The notes beneath the pieces are model-generated. The model did not search any database, was not told the DNA's origin, and worked only from the letters and a program-made list of their open reading frames with translations. From positions 4,774,001 to 4,838,000 of the forward strand of contig NZ_JAPELX010000001.1 in the NCBI RefSeq assembly GCF_026343335.1: DNA of 64,000 nt, in the 5' to 3' direction. Source of the stretch: Streptomyces sp. NBC_00078. Its GTDB lineage: Bacteria > Actinomycetota > Actinomycetes > Streptomycetales > Streptomycetaceae. The position numbers and the translations under genes were made by a program. Of this stretch, positions 9,136 through 18,042 are shown one piece after another. The first letter of the stretch is position 1; every line of letters starts with the position of its first letter.

Positions 9136-10773
9136 ATGCAGAGGTCCGGACGGCGTACCGAGGAGACCGAGGCCCAGCGGCAGCCGGTACGCGGCGCCGC
9201 CGCCCCGCAGGTGACGTCCTCGGCCGGCGCCGCCGTCCCTCCCCCGCTCACCGCCGACGTGTTGCGTGCGGCGCAGCGCGGCGCGGGCAACGCCGCGGTC
9301 ACCGGCATGATCGCCCGCCGCGCCCGCACCGCGCCCGCCACCGAGGAGTTCGACACCGGGGTGCCCGAGGTCCTGAACTCGGGCGGCAAGCGGTTCGGCG
9401 GGCCGATCCGCCAGGAGATGGAGTCCCGCTTCAACGCCGACTTCTCCGACGTACGCCTGCACACCGGTGCGGCGGCCGCCCGCTCGGCCCGGGCGATCGG
9501 CGCCCGCGCCTACACCTCCGGCAGCCATGTCGTGATCGGCGCGGGTGGCGGCGACAAGCACACCCTCGCCCATGAACTCACCCACGTCGTCCAGCAGCGC
9601 AAGGGGCCGGTCGCCGGCACCGACAACGGCGCGGGGCTCAGGGTCAGCGATCCCGGCGACCGCTTCGAGCGCGAGGCCGAGGCCAACGCCCACCGGGTGC
9701 TGGCCGGGCCGGTTCCGGCGCAGACCGGCGAACCAGGGCACCCCACCGCTGCCGCAGACGCGTCCGCGGTCCAGCGGGCGGTCATCGTGGGCGGGGTCGA
9801 AGTCGCCGATCCGGCCCGTGTCATCGCGGACGCCGGACAGGGTCATCTCATCAGCGACACCGGCCAGTTGGTGCTGAGTTACGTGCCGAGACTGCCGGAC
9901 GCGTCCCTCCGGGCGGAGGACGGCGAGGCCCTCGTCATCGAGGTCGAGCGCATCGCGGCGATGATCGACCTGATCCACTCCATCAACAGCAGCGGGATCC
10001 TGGGCCGCAGGACCATGTCCCAGGCGGGGATGGCCTTCACCGGTTCGAACGACGAGGGCGACCGCACGGCCCTCGCGGTGAACGTGCTCGACGCGCGCGG
10101 GGGCGGCTTGGCCGCGGGCATCCGGGGCGTGGTGAACGAGTCGCTGACGGCACGCGACCGGGGCAGTTTCAGCGTGGCCATGGAGCGGCCCGAAGACGAC
10201 GACATGATCCTGGACGAGATGGCCTCGGACGTCTCCGGCGCCGCCTTGGACGAGTCGGAGCTCGCCGCGATCCGCGAGGCCGCGGAGGGCGACCAGTCCC
10301 TGATCCGCATGCTGGTCTCGGCCAAGGTGAACGACAAGAAGGGCACACTCCTCGCGGAGTCCCACAAGGCCACGGTGGCCCAGTACCGCGCCCTGCTCCA
10401 GGACCGGACCCAGAACACCGCGATGGCGATCATCGGCAGGCCCGGCGCCGATGTCCTCACCAAGGGCGCGCACCTGGGGTCCTACGAGTCCGACGTGCCG
10501 TCCGACCGGATCGCCCCCGGCGCGGGCGGGTTCACCTCCCTGGTGCTGCCCAGCTGGTTCGAGCCGTACGGGCCGCTGCTGATGACCCGGGACTGGCCGG
10601 CGGGCGTCGAGCTGAAGTTCGCCGGGAACCAGCAGATCACCGCGCACTACCGGGCCAAGGGCAACGACTATCCCGTCACCGTCGACGCACCGGACTACGC
10701 CCGCGAGATCGAGACCCAGTTGCGGAGGTTCCAGGTGATCGCCACCCACATCCTCAAGACCGCCGGCCTCTGA
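9136..10773 (+). CDS. DUF4157 putative metalloprotease/CIS cargo protein
   Basis: 545 aa. An N-terminal region (about 1-65) is followed by the DUF4157 (eCIS core) domain, about 70-205, with the zinc motif H146-E-L-T-H150 (context TLAHELTHVVQQ) and the usual phrase FNADFSDVRLHTGAAAARSA. A VQR motif links to a C-terminal region of about 330 aa (roughly 215-545) that I do not recognise. DUF4157 proteins occur in many CIS loci, often fused to variable toxin-like C-termini, so this is the best cargo/effector candidate in the window. No signal peptide is visible. GGAGG with a 6-nt spacer supports the ATG. The gene is transcribed divergently from the sheath gene. Confidence 0.85.
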   Translation: MQRSGRRTEETEAQRQPVRGAAAPQVTSSAGAAVPPPLTADVLRAAQRGAGNAAVTGMIARRARTAPATEEFDTGVPEVLNSGGKRFGGPIRQEMESRFNADFSDVRLHTGAAAARSARAIGARAYTSGSHVVIGAGGGDKHTLAHELTHVVQQRKGPVAGTDNGAGLRVSDPGDRFEREAEANAHRVLAGPVPAQTGEPGHPTAAADASAVQRAVIVGGVEVADPARVIADAGQGHLISDTGQLVLSYVPRLPDASLRAEDGEALVIEVERIAAMIDLIHSINSSGILGRRTMSQAGMAFTGSNDEGDRTALAVNVLDARGGGLAAGIRGVVNESLTARDRGSFSVAMERPEDDDMILDEMASDVSGAALDESELAAIREAAEGDQSLIRMLVSAKVNDKKGTLLAESHKATVAQYRALLQDRTQNTAMAIIGRPGADVLTKGAHLGSYESDVPSDRIAPGAGGFTSLVLPSWFEPYGPLLMTRDWPAGVELKFAGNQQITAHYRAKGNDYPVTVDAPDYAREIETQLRRFQVIATHILKTAGL

Positions 10774-10994
10774 GGGATCCTCACGCGCTCACGGCCTCCG
10801 CCGGATACGCCACCAACTCGCCCGACTCCGCCGCCGGGACCGAGTCCAGCAGCCCGTCCGGCGACTCCGACATCGACATGTCCGACGGTTCCCGGCAGGC
10901 GTCGCCCGGACAGCCCTTCGCCACCATCCAGTACGGCTCACCGGGAAGCAGCTCGGACGGGGACTACGAGGACCGGATGACCACCGACCAGTAG
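10773..10994 (+). pseudogene. Out-of-frame acidic tail after the DUF4157 gene
   Basis: Directly after the DUF4157 TGA, the +2 frame stays open for 73 codons and ends at TAG 10992-10994. It encodes a Ser/Asp/Gly-rich acidic tail (for example SSSPSGDSDIDMSDGSRQAS) ending EDRMTTDQ, with GC-ending codons throughout. It has no convincing start or ribosome binding site of its own. It may be a C-terminal extension disconnected by a frameshift near 10765-10773, or a chance open frame; the coding bias favours the first. Confidence 0.4.
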
Positions 10995-11172
10995 TGCTTC
11001 GTCAGGCTCCTGAGCCCCGCGTGGGTTCCCGGGCGACCGCCGTGTCCGTCACCGCGTGCTCCGCTCCCACAGGCCGGCCGCCCGATGGTGCCACCGGACG
11101 GCTGGAGGTGCGATCTCCGGCTGCCAGGGCGACGCTGGCCGTGCAGCAGGGGCCATCGAAAGGGAGAAGACC

Positions 11173-11406
11173 ATGACTGTCCGTACCTACGTCTCGACGA
11201 CCGTGCGCAACGACCGTCTCGACGAGGTTCTCCACGCGCTGGAGAACGTGGACCCGAACGCGATCGTGGCATCCGTCACCCGGTCGGACGCTCCCGACGC
11301 CCTGGCCGGGGCATCGCTGACGCTGGCCGGCGACGTCCGTGAGGCGGTGAAGGAGCAGCTCGACGTGTTCCCGGATCTGGACTGCGAGATCGAGGTGAGG
11401 GAGTAA
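11173..11406 (+). CDS. Small orphan protein within the CIS locus
   Basis: 77 aa, not recognised. It begins MTVRTYVSTTVRNDRLDEVL and has an acidic C-terminus (VFPDLDCEIEVRE). The composition suggests a compact alpha/beta protein with one Cys. GGGAGAAG five bases before the ATG gives a good start. It is co-oriented with the DUF4157 gene, about 180 nt after the open tail, and is followed by a GC-rich non-coding stretch. An immunity or chaperone role for the DUF4157 protein is possible, but only from proximity. Confidence 0.65.
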   Translation: MTVRTYVSTTVRNDRLDEVLHALENVDPNAIVASVTRSDAPDALAGASLTLAGDVREAVKEQLDVFPDLDCEIEVRE

Positions 11407-11913
11407 AAGCCCCGTGAGCCGGACGAGGCTCCGTGCAGTCGCGGTGACCATGCACAGGGTCACCGGACACGGAGCCGGTCGCCCTCGTCCCTGGAAGCGC
11501 CGGTCTTGACCAGGCGGCCGCCCCCCGTCTGACCGAACGGTGGCCGGCCGGCCTCATGGGGGGAGAGCAGCATCAGGGGGCGAGGGGCACGGCTGCGCCG
11601 ATGAGGAGCGCCGGTAACGGCCGGGCGCCAGATCCAGGCGCCGGCGGCCACGGCCAGGCGGCCACGCCAGGCGGCCACGGCCGGGCGGCCACGGCGTGGC
11701 CGACGAGGTGGCCGCCTGGACCCTCTCGGAGTTCCGTGACCGCGTTCGCCGGCACGCCGAAGACAAGCGCGAGCGTCTTCCATGTGCGGAACACCGTGGG
11801 TTCCTGGCCGGCATCCGTCAGATGTCCCCGCTCCACGACAGATCTTCCCGCCCCACGCCCGCATCACGGATCCGAGCACGGAGCGGTCGCTCGATCGACC
11901 GGACAGGTCCTGA
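11407..11913. other. 507-bp non-coding stretch with GC-rich repeats
   Basis: No convincing gene. It separates the plus-strand 77-aa gene from the convergent AAA+ gene. Open frames on both strands lack start signals and consistent codon bias. The main feature is the short tandem repeat at 11641-11694. Confidence 0.6.
11641..11694. repeat. Four 13-14 bp tandem repeats (GGCGGCCACGG core)
   Basis: Units at 11641-11653, 11654-11666, 11667-11680 and 11681-11694 share the core GGCGGCCACG. They lie in the convergent intergenic gap, could form strong secondary structure and may act as a transcription barrier between the two converging units. Confidence 0.8.
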
Positions 11914-14049
11914 CTAAGCCCCGGTGGCCTCCGCCAGGTACGGCCCGAACTCGCCTTCCAGGACCAGCCGCCCGAGCTTGCGGTACTCCTGGGCGATCGC
12001 CGTCACCAGCTGGCGCATGGCGAGCGGTGCGCCCGACTCCGCCGCCAGGTACGCCGCCGTCACCGCGCACGCCCGGATCGAGCCGCCGGCGAGTTCGAAG
12101 CGGTCCGCGCAGAAGGTGAGGTCCAGGTCGGCGGCCCGGGGCAGCCGTTCGCCCAGGCAGCGCTCCCACAGGGCGAGGCGCTGGCCGGCGTCGGGTACCG
12201 GGAAGTCGGCGACCACGTCCAGCCGGCGGGTGAACGCATCGTCCAGGTTGGCCCGCAGGTTGGTGGTGAGCACCGCGATCCCGTCGAACGACTCCATGCG
12301 CTGCAGCAGGTACGCCGACTCGATGTTGGCGTGCCGGTCGTGCGCGTCCTTCACCTCCGAGCGCTTGCCGAAGATCGCGTCGGCCTCGTCGAAGAGCAGC
12401 ACCGCGTTGACCGCCGACGCCTCGGTGAAGATCCGCTCCAGGTTCTTCTCGGTCTCACCCACGTACTTGTCCACAACTGTGGACAGGTCCACCACGTACA
12501 GGTCCATGCCGAGGTCCGCCGCGACGACCTCGGCGGACATGGTCTTGCCGGTGCCCGACTCACCCGCGAAGAGTGCGATCACGCCGCGGCCCCGGCCGCC
12601 CCCTGGCCGCATCCCCCACTGCCCGAGCACCTGTTCGCGATGGCGGGCGCGCAGCGCGAGTTCGCGCAGCCGCCGGTGGGTGTGCGGCGGCAGCACCAGG
12701 TCGTCCCAGGCGACCCCCGGCTCCACCCGGCGGGCGAGCCGGTCGAGCCCCGCGCCGTTCTGGGCCCGCACGGCGCCGCGCAGATCGTCGGCGAGGACCG
12801 GGCGGCCCGCGAGGGCGGCCGTGCGCACAGCGACGTCTGCGGCACGGTGCAACTGCCCGGCGTCCAGGCGATGCGCGGCGACCGCACGGGCGAGAGCCTC
12901 CATGTCGCCGCTCACCAAGCCACGGGTGCCATCGGCAGAGCGGACGTCGTCGGCGCCGTCGTCGGCACCGGCACCCGCGGCCCGGGCCAGGGCGTGCCGC
13001 CAGCGGGCGGCCTGCCGTTCCGGGGAGGGCGCGGGGACGGTCAGGACCACGGGGGTGTCGGCCGCCCACAGGGGGTCCCAACCGAGGGTGCCGTGCGCGA
13101 ACAGCGGGATCCCGCGCAGTGCCGTGCACAGCGCGCCCAGTGTGCGGGCCCGTTCGGCGGGTTCGGCGGGCAGTGCTTCCAGCGGCCCGAGGACGACACC
13201 GGCACCGGTCAGCCGGGCTTCGAGCGCCACCACCCGGGCGAGCGCCGGTACGTCGCCGGAGCGCCGGGCGAGTGCCGCCGCGTCCAGGACCAGGGGGCGC
13301 AGCCCGGCCGCGCGCAGGGCCGCGACGGCCAGCCCCCCGGCGTCACCGCCGCGGCTGCGCAGCTGGACCAGGCCGGCACCGGTGCCGGCCGCGGCCGCCG
13401 CCCGGTGGACCTCCGCCGTCTCGGCGGTCGGGTCCTCGCGGGCCTCGCCGAGCACCCCGGCGAGCCGGGCGTCGGGCTGCGTGCTGCCCAGGAGATGCCC
13501 GGTGACCCGGTCGGGGACGGTCAGCACCCGGGACAGCGGGGGCCGTTCGGCTTCGGTGACCTCCACCAGGCCGCCCGCGACCAGCGGCGCCGCGGGGGCC
13601 AGCCGGAACCGGCCGGACGCCGCCCCGGCGAGCCCGCACAGCTCCAGGGCGAGCCCGACCGTGGGCCGACGACGTGTCAGGTCGTCGTTGAGATAGCCGT
13701 AGAGCCGTTCGAACCGTGCGTCCACGTCGGGTGCCATCGCAACCAGGAGCAGGTCCAGGTCCAGGGAGGACAGGGCGAACCGTGCGGCGAGAGCGCCGAG
13801 GACGGAGCCGGCCGGGGGCTGCCAGGGCTGCTGCTCGGGCACGCCGAGCCCGCCCGGCTCGTCCAGGATGCGGGCCGCCGCCTCGGGCGTGAGGTACTGG
13901 CCGCGGTAGGGGTCGTCGGGATCGGGATCACCCGCGCGCCGCAGCGCCACCGCGAGCCGCACCCGTTCCTCGACGGCGCGCAGCCGCAGCCACAGATGCT
14001 CTTCGGTACCGGTGGGCGAGACCGTCACGGCTTCCGCTGTCCGGGTCAC
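11914..14049 (-). CDS. cis15: CIS AAA+ ATPase
   Basis: 711 aa. The N-terminal ~450 residues are a winged-helix/degenerate region of the type seen in Cis15/Pvc15 ATPases. The C-terminal AAA+ module has Walker A GESGTGKT (about 496-503), a conserved DLSTVVDKYVGETEKNLERI, Walker B LLFDEADA (about 556) and an arginine-finger region (FTRRLDVVADFPVPDAGQR). Such ATPases accompany CIS loci and are thought to act in assembly, cargo handling or disassembly rather than contraction. The GTG start overlaps the DUF4255 stop by 4 nt. Confidence 0.92.
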   Translation of the reverse strand: MTRTAEAVTVSPTGTEEHLWLRLRAVEERVRLAVALRRAGDPDPDDPYRGQYLTPEAAARILDEPGGLGVPEQQPWQPPAGSVLGALAARFALSSLDLDLLLVAMAPDVDARFERLYGYLNDDLTRRRPTVGLALELCGLAGAASGRFRLAPAAPLVAGGLVEVTEAERPPLSRVLTVPDRVTGHLLGSTQPDARLAGVLGEAREDPTAETAEVHRAAAAAGTGAGLVQLRSRGGDAGGLAVAALRAAGLRPLVLDAAALARRSGDVPALARVVALEARLTGAGVVLGPLEALPAEPAERARTLGALCTALRGIPLFAHGTLGWDPLWAADTPVVLTVPAPSPERQAARWRHALARAAGAGADDGADDVRSADGTRGLVSGDMEALARAVAAHRLDAGQLHRAADVAVRTAALAGRPVLADDLRGAVRAQNGAGLDRLARRVEPGVAWDDLVLPPHTHRRLRELALRARHREQVLGQWGMRPGGGRGRGVIALFAGESGTGKTMSAEVVAADLGMDLYVVDLSTVVDKYVGETEKNLERIFTEASAVNAVLLFDEADAIFGKRSEVKDAHDRHANIESAYLLQRMESFDGIAVLTTNLRANLDDAFTRRLDVVADFPVPDAGQRLALWERCLGERLPRAADLDLTFCADRFELAGGSIRACAVTAAYLAAESGAPLAMRQLVTAIAQEYRKLGRLVLEGEFGPYLAEATGA

Positions 14050-14741
14050 GGCTGCCGGTCCCCCCTGCGGCGGCGCCTGGCCGGTGGCGGACGGTCGCGG
14101 GGGCCCGCGTAGCCGCTCGCGCCCGGGTCGCTCGTCTCCGTGTAACGCAGCCGGCGGCCCTGTTCCGGGTCCTCGGTGCGCGGGGTGGCGCGTACGACGA
14201 GGCCCTCGGTGACCGGAGGCGCGGTGGCCTTGGTGATGCCGGCCAGCGGTGCCGTGACCCGCACGTTGAGGGAGGCCTTCAGCTCGCCGCCCATCGCCGA
14301 CCACACGTCGGAGGCGGTCGGCGCGTCACCGGATCCGGCGGTGTCAAGCCCCACGGTCAGGCCGAGTTCGGCGAGCGTGCCGCTGAGCAGCCGCGCGGGC
14401 AGGGTGTCGGCGGACACCAGCGTGCCGAGCACCTGCGAGAGCAGCCGGTGTTCGTCCTGCGGGCGGGTCGCCCACGCCGTGACCAGGTACGTCAGCTCGA
14501 ACCAGCGCGGCGGGGTGCGCCGCGCCACGAGGTGGCCGTCCTCGTCGTACACCTCCCCGGAGCCGCTGCCGCGCCGGACGGCGTCCTCGCGGATGTCGTA
14601 CAGGAAGACGCAGACCGTCGGGGCGCTGCGGCGCGCCGCCCAGTCCCGGGTGGGGGCGTCGAAGACCACGTCGACACCCGACGCCTCCAGGCCGGACTCG
14701 CCGAGCAGCCGGCGCAGCCCCTCGTCGACCTCGTGGATCAC
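14046..14741 (-). CDS. cis16: DUF4255 CIS cap/terminator protein
   Basis: 231 aa, Pvc16-family N-terminal domain (DUF4255). Markers are an opening VIHEVDEGLRRLL, VVFDAPTRDWAARRSAPTVC, and PRWFELTYLVTAWATRPQDE around residue 90. It is predicted to cap the distal end of the tube and sheath. The C-terminus is an Arg/Pro-rich tail. It overlaps the genes on both sides by 4 nt (GTGA), so PD40 protein, cap and ATPase form one translationally coupled operon. Confidence 0.9.
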   Translation of the reverse strand: MIHEVDEGLRRLLGESGLEASGVDVVFDAPTRDWAARRSAPTVCVFLYDIREDAVRRGSGSGEVYDEDGHLVARRTPPRWFELTYLVTAWATRPQDEHRLLSQVLGTLVSADTLPARLLSGTLAELGLTVGLDTAGSGDAPTASDVWSAMGGELKASLNVRVTAPLAGITKATAPPVTEGLVVRATPRTEDPEQGRRLRYTETSDPGASGYAGPRDRPPPARRRRRGDRQP

Positions 14742-17700
14742 CGGCGGGTCACCTCGTCCGGCGGCTGCACACTGCCGGTGACCACCAGGAAGTCGGTCGT
14801 CACCGGGGAGAAGCCGGGGCCCTTGGCGGTGATGATCCGCGGCCCGGTCTGGTCCTTGGCGAGAATGAGCAACTGGCCGATGAACGTGCCGTCCCGCAGC
14901 GGAACCGTCGGCGCCGCCGCCGCGGTGATCCCCGGCTTCCAGCTGAACCGCACCGGCACGCCCGGCGGGAAGTCCTTGCCGCGCACCGAGGTGACGAAGC
15001 CGGGCTTGCCGATCGGCGGCACCGCGACGATGCGCGGCTGAAGGATGCGCAGCCGCTGCCGGGTGCTGTTGTCGCTCTTGTCGGCGTCCGTCCCCGTGGT
15101 GGTGAGCCGGCCGGTGACGTGACCGGTCAGCGCCTTGTCGGGGGACAGGACGACCCGGACGACGGTGCTCGCGCCCTGGTCGAGGTCGGGCAGCGCGCAC
15201 ACCCAGGCCTTGTCGCAGCCCTCCGGCGGCCCGTTGTCCGGGATGCCCTTGGGCAGGCCGATGTGCAGCCGCAGCCCGGTCGCCAGCGCGTTGCGCCCGT
15301 TGCGCACGGTGTACGTCACCACGACACGCCCGCCGACGTAGCCGGGGTTGGGCTGGGCCGTGACCTTGACGCCGGGCCCGGCGTCGGGCGCGGGCGGCTG
15401 CGGGGGAACGGTGGGCGGCGGGACGGGGGTCGGCGGGGGCGTGGCCGCGCGCACCGGCACCACGGTCTGGCCCGTGTTGTCGCTGGGCTGCGGATCCAGG
15501 ACCGTGCCGGTGACCGTCCAGCCGACCGGCTGGTCGCCCGCGGTGAGCCCGGTGAGGGTGACGCTCACCGTGACGGTGGTGCCGGGCTGCACCACGCCGA
15601 CGTTGCACTGCAGGGAGGCGGCGTCGCAGGTGCCCCCGGGCCAGGTCACCTTGGTGACCTGCACGCCGGCCGGCGGGGCGATGGTCAGGGTGGTGCCGGG
15701 GGAGGCGGCTGGGCCGTTGTTCACGAGGCCGACCCGGACGGTGGTGGACTTGCCGACGGTGACGTCGGGGGTGGTGCCGGGCGCCTGGACCGCGAGGTTC
15801 ACGGACTGCTGGACGCTGGGCTCCTTCTGCCGGCCCGCCAGCCCCGAGGTGAGCGGCGTGAGAGCACCGGAGCCGACGTCCAACAGGCTCAGCTTCTCGG
15901 GGCTGTTGGACGCCACGGCGGCACGCGAGCTGATCACCAGGCCCTTGCCGTCGGCCGTCCAGGCGGCGTCGCGCGGCTGGAACGGGCCGGTGACGGAGGT
16001 GTCCGGCAGCTGCCGGCCGCAGGCACCGGGCAGGCCGCGGGCGGCCGCGGGGGTCAGCACCCGGCAGTCGTCGCCCGAGACGGAGGTGAGGAGGATCCCG
16101 TCGCGCTCGTCGACCTGGCCGCCGCCGCTCTTGCGGTTGAAGGCGATGCTCAGGCCGTCCGGGGAGAACGCCGGACTGTCGTCGATGACCGCGCAGTCGC
16201 CCGGGCAGATCGTGGCGCTCAGGTCGCGCTGCTGGTCCAGGTGGTTCACGGGCACGGTCCAGATGTGCTTGTTGCCGCCGTTCCCGCCGATCACCTCGTT
16301 GCGGGTGAAGGCAAGGGTGGTGCCGTCGGAGGACCAGGTGGGCTGGGCGTCGCCGCCCGTCTGCTGCCCGGCCGGCGGGGTGACCTGGCCGGTGATCGCG
16401 CCGGTGGCCGCGTCGGCGATGAGGATGCGGCTGGGACCCGCCGCGTCACCGACACCGCCCGGCGAAGTCCGGGTGAAGGCAAGGTACTTGCCGTCCGGGG
16501 ACAGCGTCGGGTCGGTGTCCCAGTCGGTCGCGCCGCGTCCCGCGAGCGGCATCGGCGCCGCGTTGGAGCCGTCGGCGTCCACCGTCCAGATCCGCTCGAT
16601 CCGCTGGCCGGCCGCGTTGTTCTCGAAGCGTGTGACGACGATCCGGTGGCCGTCGGGCGTGTAGTTCTGCCGCTCGGTCCACGGGTCGAACCCGGCCGCG
16701 GGCTGGAACAGCGGGTCCTTGGCGGGATCGGTGTTGGTGTCGGCCGCCGGATCCTCGTTGAGGATCGGCAGCCCCAGGTCGCGTGGGTCGGACCCGTCCG
16801 CCCGGACGTCCTGCAGCGTCACCACGTGCGCGCCGGAGTGGTCCTTGTCGGGGGCTGCCGCCGTGGTGCGCTCCACCACCACGCCGCCGCCGTTGACCGG
16901 GCCGAGCCAGGTGGGCGAGAGGACCTTCCGGTCCTCGTTGAGCACCAGCCCGGGTTCCTGGCCGGAGTGCGCGGTCGAAGTGAACACGTGGTCGTAGTCG
17001 CCCTCGCACGTACAGGTGATCTCGGGGCTCAGGAACACCAGCCCGTCCCCGTCGGGCTTCCACGCCGCCCCGTGGGCACGCCAGTTCGCGTACGTGCCTC
17101 CGAACAGCGGCTCGTCGCTCGTCCCGTTCGTGATCCGCAGCCGGGGCACGGACGTCCCGTCGACGGTGGTGGTGGCGGTGTACGCGATCCAGTCCCGGTT
17201 CACGTCGTCGTTCACCGGGTTCCACGCGGGTTCGCCGGCCGTGCCGTTGGCGGGGGAGGTGATCAGGGTGGCGGTGCCGCCCGTCAGGGCCCGTACATAG
17301 ATCTGCTGTCCGACCAGCGGATTGCTGTCACTGGAGTACGCCAGGCGCTGCCCGTCGGGGGAGACCGTCGGGCACTCCTCGTTCGCGGGGGTGTCGGTGA
17401 GCCGCGTCAGACCCGTGCCGTCGGTGCGCACCAGCCACAGGTCGCGCTGCGTCCCGCCGCCCAGGCCGGCGGATTCGGCCGCGTCGAACACCACGGACTG
17501 CCCGTCCGGTGTCAGCCGGGGGTGCGCCGCGTCCATGCCACTGGTGAGACGCCGTACGGAACCGTCGGCGGCCCGCAGATAGACCTGCGGGGTCTTCTCG
17601 TCGCGGAGGCTCGCGAACACCATCTGGTCGCCGAGCGCGGACGGCTGCACGTCGTAGTGGGCCGGGCCCGCACCGAACAGCGGGGTGCTGGAGGTGGTGG

Positions 17701-17896
17701 TGGCGACCGTGCCCAGGCTGCGGTGCCCGGTGCCGGCGTACGCGACCCGGGTCTCGGTGGCACCGGCCGCCCGCGGGGCGGACGCGGCGCTGCCCTGTCC
17801 GGAGGCCGCCGTCACCCCGAGCAGCGGGATCAGCAGCAGCAACGACGTTCCGAGTCTCCCCAGGCGGTACCGCCCGCCGGGGTCAGCCGTTCCCAT
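14738..17896 (-). CDS. Exported PD40 beta-propeller protein with CARDB/DUF11-like domains
   Basis: 1052 aa. A hydrophobic N-terminal segment (LGTSLLLLIPLLGVTAASG) suggests export or anchoring. Residues ~60-690 hold TolB/PD40 blades, each with an S/T-x-DG turn followed by a hydrophobic strand (TPDGQSVVFDA, SPDGQRLAYSS, SPDGKYLAFTR, SSDGTTLAFTR, SPDGLSIAFNR). The last ~330 residues carry immunoglobulin-like CARDB/DUF11 modules (VGLVNNGPAASPGTTLTI; VTYTVRNGRNALATGLRLHI) and an IPT-like end. The ATG at 17896 was chosen because AAGGGGA lies just upstream. Function is unknown; its place at the head of the cap/ATPase operon suggests an envelope-facing partner of the CIS. Confidence 0.8.
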   Translation of the reverse strand: MGTADPGGRYRLGRLGTSLLLLIPLLGVTAASGQGSAASAPRAAGATETRVAYAGTGHRSLGTVATTTSSTPLFGAGPAHYDVQPSALGDQMVFASLRDEKTPQVYLRAADGSVRRLTSGMDAAHPRLTPDGQSVVFDAAESAGLGGGTQRDLWLVRTDGTGLTRLTDTPANEECPTVSPDGQRLAYSSDSNPLVGQQIYVRALTGGTATLITSPANGTAGEPAWNPVNDDVNRDWIAYTATTTVDGTSVPRLRITNGTSDEPLFGGTYANWRAHGAAWKPDGDGLVFLSPEITCTCEGDYDHVFTSTAHSGQEPGLVLNEDRKVLSPTWLGPVNGGGVVVERTTAAAPDKDHSGAHVVTLQDVRADGSDPRDLGLPILNEDPAADTNTDPAKDPLFQPAAGFDPWTERQNYTPDGHRIVVTRFENNAAGQRIERIWTVDADGSNAAPMPLAGRGATDWDTDPTLSPDGKYLAFTRTSPGGVGDAAGPSRILIADAATGAITGQVTPPAGQQTGGDAQPTWSSDGTTLAFTRNEVIGGNGGNKHIWTVPVNHLDQQRDLSATICPGDCAVIDDSPAFSPDGLSIAFNRKSGGGQVDERDGILLTSVSGDDCRVLTPAAARGLPGACGRQLPDTSVTGPFQPRDAAWTADGKGLVISSRAAVASNSPEKLSLLDVGSGALTPLTSGLAGRQKEPSVQQSVNLAVQAPGTTPDVTVGKSTTVRVGLVNNGPAASPGTTLTIAPPAGVQVTKVTWPGGTCDAASLQCNVGVVQPGTTVTVSVTLTGLTAGDQPVGWTVTGTVLDPQPSDNTGQTVVPVRAATPPPTPVPPPTVPPQPPAPDAGPGVKVTAQPNPGYVGGRVVVTYTVRNGRNALATGLRLHIGLPKGIPDNGPPEGCDKAWVCALPDLDQGASTVVRVVLSPDKALTGHVTGRLTTTGTDADKSDNSTRQRLRILQPRIVAVPPIGKPGFVTSVRGKDFPPGVPVRFSWKPGITAAAAPTVPLRDGTFIGQLLILAKDQTGPRIITAKGPGFSPVTTDFLVVTGSVQPPDEVTRR

Positions 17897-18042
17897 CGCG
17901 GTCCCCTTCGCAGTCAGGTGCGGCCGCTGCATGTGCCCATCCGGACCGCCTCCGCCACTCTGCACCGGCCGTGCGCGGTGCGGCAGGGCGGCGGGTCCGT
18001 ACCCGGGGGAAGCGCGCGGTGCGCTTTCGGGCAATGGCGGTG

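Noticed and set aside
9079..10749. 556-codon minus-strand frame opposite the DUF4157 gene
   Set aside because: Antisense shadow; the plus strand has the HELTH domain, a good ribosome binding site and normal codon bias.
11641..11694. Short regular repeats considered as a CRISPR array
   Set aside because: Units are 13-14 bp with no spacers, so they are tandem repeats. No CRISPR or cas genes were seen anywhere in the window.
11573..11836. 87-codon minus frame in the CIS intergenic gap
   Set aside because: Part reads plausibly but half is encoded by the GC-rich repeat and there is no ribosome binding site.
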